DNA of 64,000 nucleotides from a virus, in the IMG/VR virus record IMGVR_UViG_3300034375_013346, positions 1-64,000 of that record. One strand, 5' to 3'. The notes beneath the pieces were generated by a model. The model saw only the letters and a list, made by a program, of their open reading frames with translations, did not search any database and was not told the DNA's origin. This document shows positions 62,687 through 64,000 of this stretch, piece by piece. The first letter of the stretch is position 1. Every line of letters starts with the position of its first letter. The position numbers were made by a program, and so were the translations under genes.

Positions 62687-62744
62687 CAAATATTTAGATT
62701 TATTATATCCTAACCAGATCAGGTTGGAGGATATATAGAAGTAT

Positions 62745-63068
62745 ATGAAAGCTAACATCAAAAGTTTCGAAGATTTCTTATTAGAATATTACGTTTCGGA
62801 AGCTCCAGGTAGCGTTGTAGTACCGGGTGAATGGTACAAGGACAGCGTTAATTCCAGGAACTACCGCCCAGCATATACTCAAATGCCCCAAGTAGTGGAC
62901 TCAATGTTCCAAACAACCGACCTATACAACTATCTGGATACCCTTTCCGAGGAGGAAGAGTTTAATAGGATAGTCAAAGAGAATAACGGAGAACCGAAGA
63001 AAATAATTAAATATCTTAAGAGACGAATAAACGAGGAGCTTCTACCTCAGCAGAAGGGGGAAAAATAA
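62745..63068 (+). CDS. Small capsid-targeted protein
   Basis: 107 residues starting MKANIKSFEDFLLEYY: F-x-x-F then L-L-E. Acidic middle and a basic C-terminus. Plus strand, 12 bp before the amidase gene. No family recognised; head-internal protein by the motif. Confidence 0.75.
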   Translation: MKANIKSFEDFLLEYYVSEAPGSVVVPGEWYKDSVNSRNYRPAYTQMPQVVDSMFQTTDLYNYLDTLSEEEEFNRIVKENNGEPKKIIKYLKRRINEELLPQQKGEK

Positions 63069-63072
63069 GGAG
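63066..63072 (+). promoter_or_regulatory. Shine-Dalgarno site for the GTG-start amidase
   Basis: TAAGGAG eight bases before GTG at 63081. Most genes here lack such a site, as is usual in Bacteroidota, so it is a notable exception. Confidence 0.6.
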
Positions 63073-63080
63073 CTGGTAAA

Positions 63081-63914
63081 GTGGAAATAATCAAACATCC
63101 CATCAATGAGGGATCTTATTATTCGGATCCCAACTTTAAAGATTCGATATTCATACATCACACAGGAGGACACCATAGACCAGACTGGACAATAGATAGC
63201 TGGGGCAGAGACCGAAAGGAATCAACAAATAAAATAAGATCCGGAGCTTCTTACGTAATAGGTGGTCCCGATCCAATTAACGCAAAGAATAAAAAACACG
63301 ACGGTAAGATACTAGAGGCATTCAACTCAGAACATTGGTCACATCACCTCTTCATAAAAAACAAAAGCAATACCTTTCTCAACCAAAAAAGTATAGCTAT
63401 CGAGATCTGTAATTACGGGGAGCTTACTAAGAGCACGGATGGAGAATTCTTTACCAAGGGCAATATAAAGATACCCAAAGGACAGGTGGAAATATTAAAG
63501 GATCCATTCAAAGGGGAAAGGTATTTCCATTCATATTCGGATCATCAAATAGAGTCACTCCGGTACCTAATATTGCTACTAGCGAAAAAACATGATATAG
63601 ATCTAAAGAGGGGATTATTAAAGGAGATCGGGAGGAGCGAAATCCAAATGCCCGAGGGTTTATCAGTAAGGGATCAGAAGAAATGGATGAACAAGAACGG
63701 AATAACCGATAGCAAAGGGAAAAAGCTAATCGAAAATAGCGAAGAGGATACCAGATATTTGCAAGCAATCGATTATCTCAATAGTAATCCATTTGATCTC
63801 TCACCACAAGCTTTACAGGGATTTCAGGGACTGTGGTCACATTCCAACGTAAGGGCAGATATCAGAGACTGCTACCCTTCACAACAAATGATACAGATGT
63901 TAAGATCTCTCTAG
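63081..63914 (+). CDS. N-acetylmuramoyl-L-alanine amidase (Amidase_2-like)
   Basis: 277 residues. Starts at GTG 63081 with a good Shine-Dalgarno TAAGGAG eight bases upstream. Amidase_2 zinc motifs: FIHHTGGHH at about 25-33 and EHWSHHLFIKN at about 83, with IAIEICNYG. It would cut the amide between muramic acid and the stem peptide. The C-terminal third has no clear wall-binding motif. The fourth wall-active protein in the window. Confidence 0.88.
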   Translation: MEIIKHPINEGSYYSDPNFKDSIFIHHTGGHHRPDWTIDSWGRDRKESTNKIRSGASYVIGGPDPINAKNKKHDGKILEAFNSEHWSHHLFIKNKSNTFLNQKSIAIEICNYGELTKSTDGEFFTKGNIKIPKGQVEILKDPFKGERYFHSYSDHQIESLRYLILLLAKKHDIDLKRGLLKEIGRSEIQMPEGLSVRDQKKWMNKNGITDSKGKKLIENSEEDTRYLQAIDYLNSNPFDLSPQALQGFQGLWSHSNVRADIRDCYPSQQMIQMLRSL

Positions 63915-64000
63915 TGGTTCATACTCTCCAGATATCCCCTTAGCTTCTTATCACTGGGTGATATTGAAAAATTTCCATTGACAAAGATCTCCCAGGATTC
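63911..64000 (-). CDS. 3' end of a gene running in from the right edge
   Basis: An open minus-strand frame from the edge ends with TAG at 63911 after about 29 codons (ends LRGYLESMNH). It meets the amidase stop tail to tail. Too short to identify. Confidence 0.5.
   Translation of the reverse strand, partial: ESWEIFVNGNFSISPSDKKLRGYLESMNH

Overview
The window reads as part of the genome of a large, virulent, T4-like tailed phage that infects a member of the Bacteroidota. The T4-like case rests on a gp45-type sliding clamp, a gp39/gp52-type type II topoisomerase, a family B DNA polymerase, class Ia ribonucleotide reductase, short TATAAATA-like boxes (the T4 late promoter core) in front of several genes, and a T4-style capsid-targeting peptide at the N-terminus of many proteins. 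The host assignment rests mainly on a phage protein that ends in a type IX secretion (T9SS type B, gliding-motility) C-terminal sorting domain, a secretion route confined to the Bacteroidota and relatives, and on a tmRNA whose tag starts GEN. No database search was possible; family calls come from motifs read by eye.

Layout. Nearly all genes lie on the minus strand, tightly packed and often overlapping by a few bases. 1-10 kb: capsid-targeted proteins, a M23+GH19 lysin, GT25 glycosyltransferase, RNase HII, a metallophosphoesterase, small 'YExC' proteins, type II glutamine synthetase, an XhlA-like membrane protein. 10-22 kb: a thymidylate synthase/dCMP hydroxymethylase homologue, cupin, Nudix, UDP-sugar dehydrogenase, NAD-dependent epimerase, a FemAB/GNAT-PIG-L fusion, methylglyoxal synthase, small membrane proteins, a cREC protein, an HNH nuclease, tRNA-Arg and a second GT25. 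22.2-25.8 kb: a plus-strand island with two exported proteins, one carrying the T9SS signal, closed by a hairpin terminator. 25.8-29.8 kb: exported protein, methyltransferase, a tRNA array and a tmRNA. 29.8-34.6 kb: two 2OG-Fe(II) oxygenases, a glycosyltransferase-like protein, GNAT and DegT aminotransferase. 34.6-41 kb: a DUF2828/TROVE-like vWA protein, ClpP, thioredoxin, an RHH-like regulator, and a RimK-type ATP-grasp fused to a retropepsin-like domain. 41-62.7 kb: replication and nucleotide genes (polymerase C-terminal part, clamp, topoisomerase subunits, DnaJ, UvsE, adenylate kinase, NrdA/NrdB, all-alpha dUTPase, polymerase N-terminal part) mixed with a L,D-transpeptidase-like protein, a holin candidate and capsid-targeted proteins. 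62.7-64 kb: plus-strand capsid-targeted protein and an amidase.

How the parts may work together (inference). (1) Ten proteins begin with the same aromatic-x-x-aromatic ... [LIV]-x-E peptide that in T4 directs internal proteins into the prohead and is cut by the head protease; they include adenylate kinase, the RimK-protease fusion, two cell-wall enzymes and unknowns. This suggests a large set of proteins loaded in the capsid and delivered with the DNA. (2) tmRNA with an unusually long tag, ClpP, DnaJ and thioredoxin form a protein-quality kit. (3) Sugar dehydrogenase, epimerase, aminotransferase, acetyltransferase, deacetylase and several glycosyltransferases point to making or remodelling a glycan. 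(4) Glutamine synthetase, methylglyoxal synthase and nucleotide enzymes redirect host metabolism. (5) A secreted, T9SS-sorted Cys-rich repeat protein would place a phage product on the surface of the infected cell. The DNA polymerase is split between motifs A and B with the halves about 19 kb apart.
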